From Candidatus Nitrosopolaris nunavutensis (GTDB lineage Archaea; Thermoproteota; Nitrososphaeria; Nitrososphaerales; Nitrososphaeraceae): a stretch of DNA of 5,203 nt. Below, one piece after another: positions 5,185 through 5,203 of this stretch (within the stretch, counting starts at the first letter, position 1; every line of letters begins with the position of its first letter). The position numbers and the translations under genes are program-made. The notes under the pieces were generated by a model. That model had not been told where the DNA came from. It saw nothing but the letters and a program-made list of their open reading frames with translations, and searched no databases. The stretch spans positions 1 to 5,203 of the forward strand of contig DAOM01000304.1 in NCBI GenBank assembly GCA_002501855.1. The letters run 5' to 3'.

Positions 5185-5203
5185 CTGTCTCTTATACACA
5201 TCT
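5185..5203 (-). other. Tn5 mosaic-end / Nextera adapter sequence (artefact)
   Basis: The last 19 bases are CTGTCTCTTATACACATCT, an exact match to the reverse complement of the 19-bp Tn5 mosaic end used in Nextera tagmentation libraries. Its position at the very end of the window marks untrimmed adapter on a contig end. It should be removed and not read as a genomic transposon end. Confidence 0.97.

Noticed and set aside
5185..5203. Genuine transposon end of Tn5 type
   Set aside because: The match is to the engineered mosaic end used in library preparation and sits exactly at the contig end with no transposon genes nearby, so it is an adapter.

Overview
The window is an AT-rich fragment, most likely from an ammonia-oxidising archaeon of the Nitrososphaerales (Nitrosocosmicus-like). 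The evidence is a stand-alone TRAM-domain protein with a Gly/Arg-rich tail, a secreted protein with the beta-rich C-terminal domain common in thaumarchaeal exported proteins, a small protein beginning GRTIPSFR of a type I associate with this group, and TATA boxes about 26-30 bases upstream of start codons with no Shine-Dalgarno sequence (leaderless-type genes). The genus is an inference from composition and protein style, not from a search.

All well-supported genes lie on the minus strand. From left to right: bases 1-514 hold no convincing gene, although one + frame is unusually open. At 515-925 is a Met-rich secreted protein. At 1074-1697 is a second secreted protein, with its own promoter and a T-run terminator candidate behind it. 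At 1846-2097 is the TRAM protein. Bases 2098-3053 are a long gap with no secure gene, only scattered short open stretches that look like decayed or very small genes. At 3054-4538 is an M3-family zinc oligopeptidase with intact zinc-binding residues and a TTG start. At 4568-4760 is a remnant of a DUF72 gene, broken by an in-frame TAG, a one-base frameshift and loss of about three quarters of its length. At 4782-5084 is the small conserved protein, also starting at TTG.

The genes do not form one pathway. The two secreted proteins are candidates for cell-surface work and have many possible N-glycosylation sites. The TRAM protein is a probable RNA chaperone, the M3 enzyme degrades peptides in the cytoplasm, and the 100-residue protein has no known function. 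Promoter-like elements before several genes, and gaps of more than 100 bases, argue for mostly separate transcription.

The last 19 bases (5185-5203) exactly match the Tn5 mosaic end used in Nextera libraries. They are sequencing adapter left on a contig end, not genomic DNA. I see no CRISPR array, insertion sequence, tRNA or rRNA, and no clear new multi-gene system. The most informative observations are the DUF72 pseudogene, the start-site revisions, the Met-rich repeat protein, the possibly decayed gap and the adapter.
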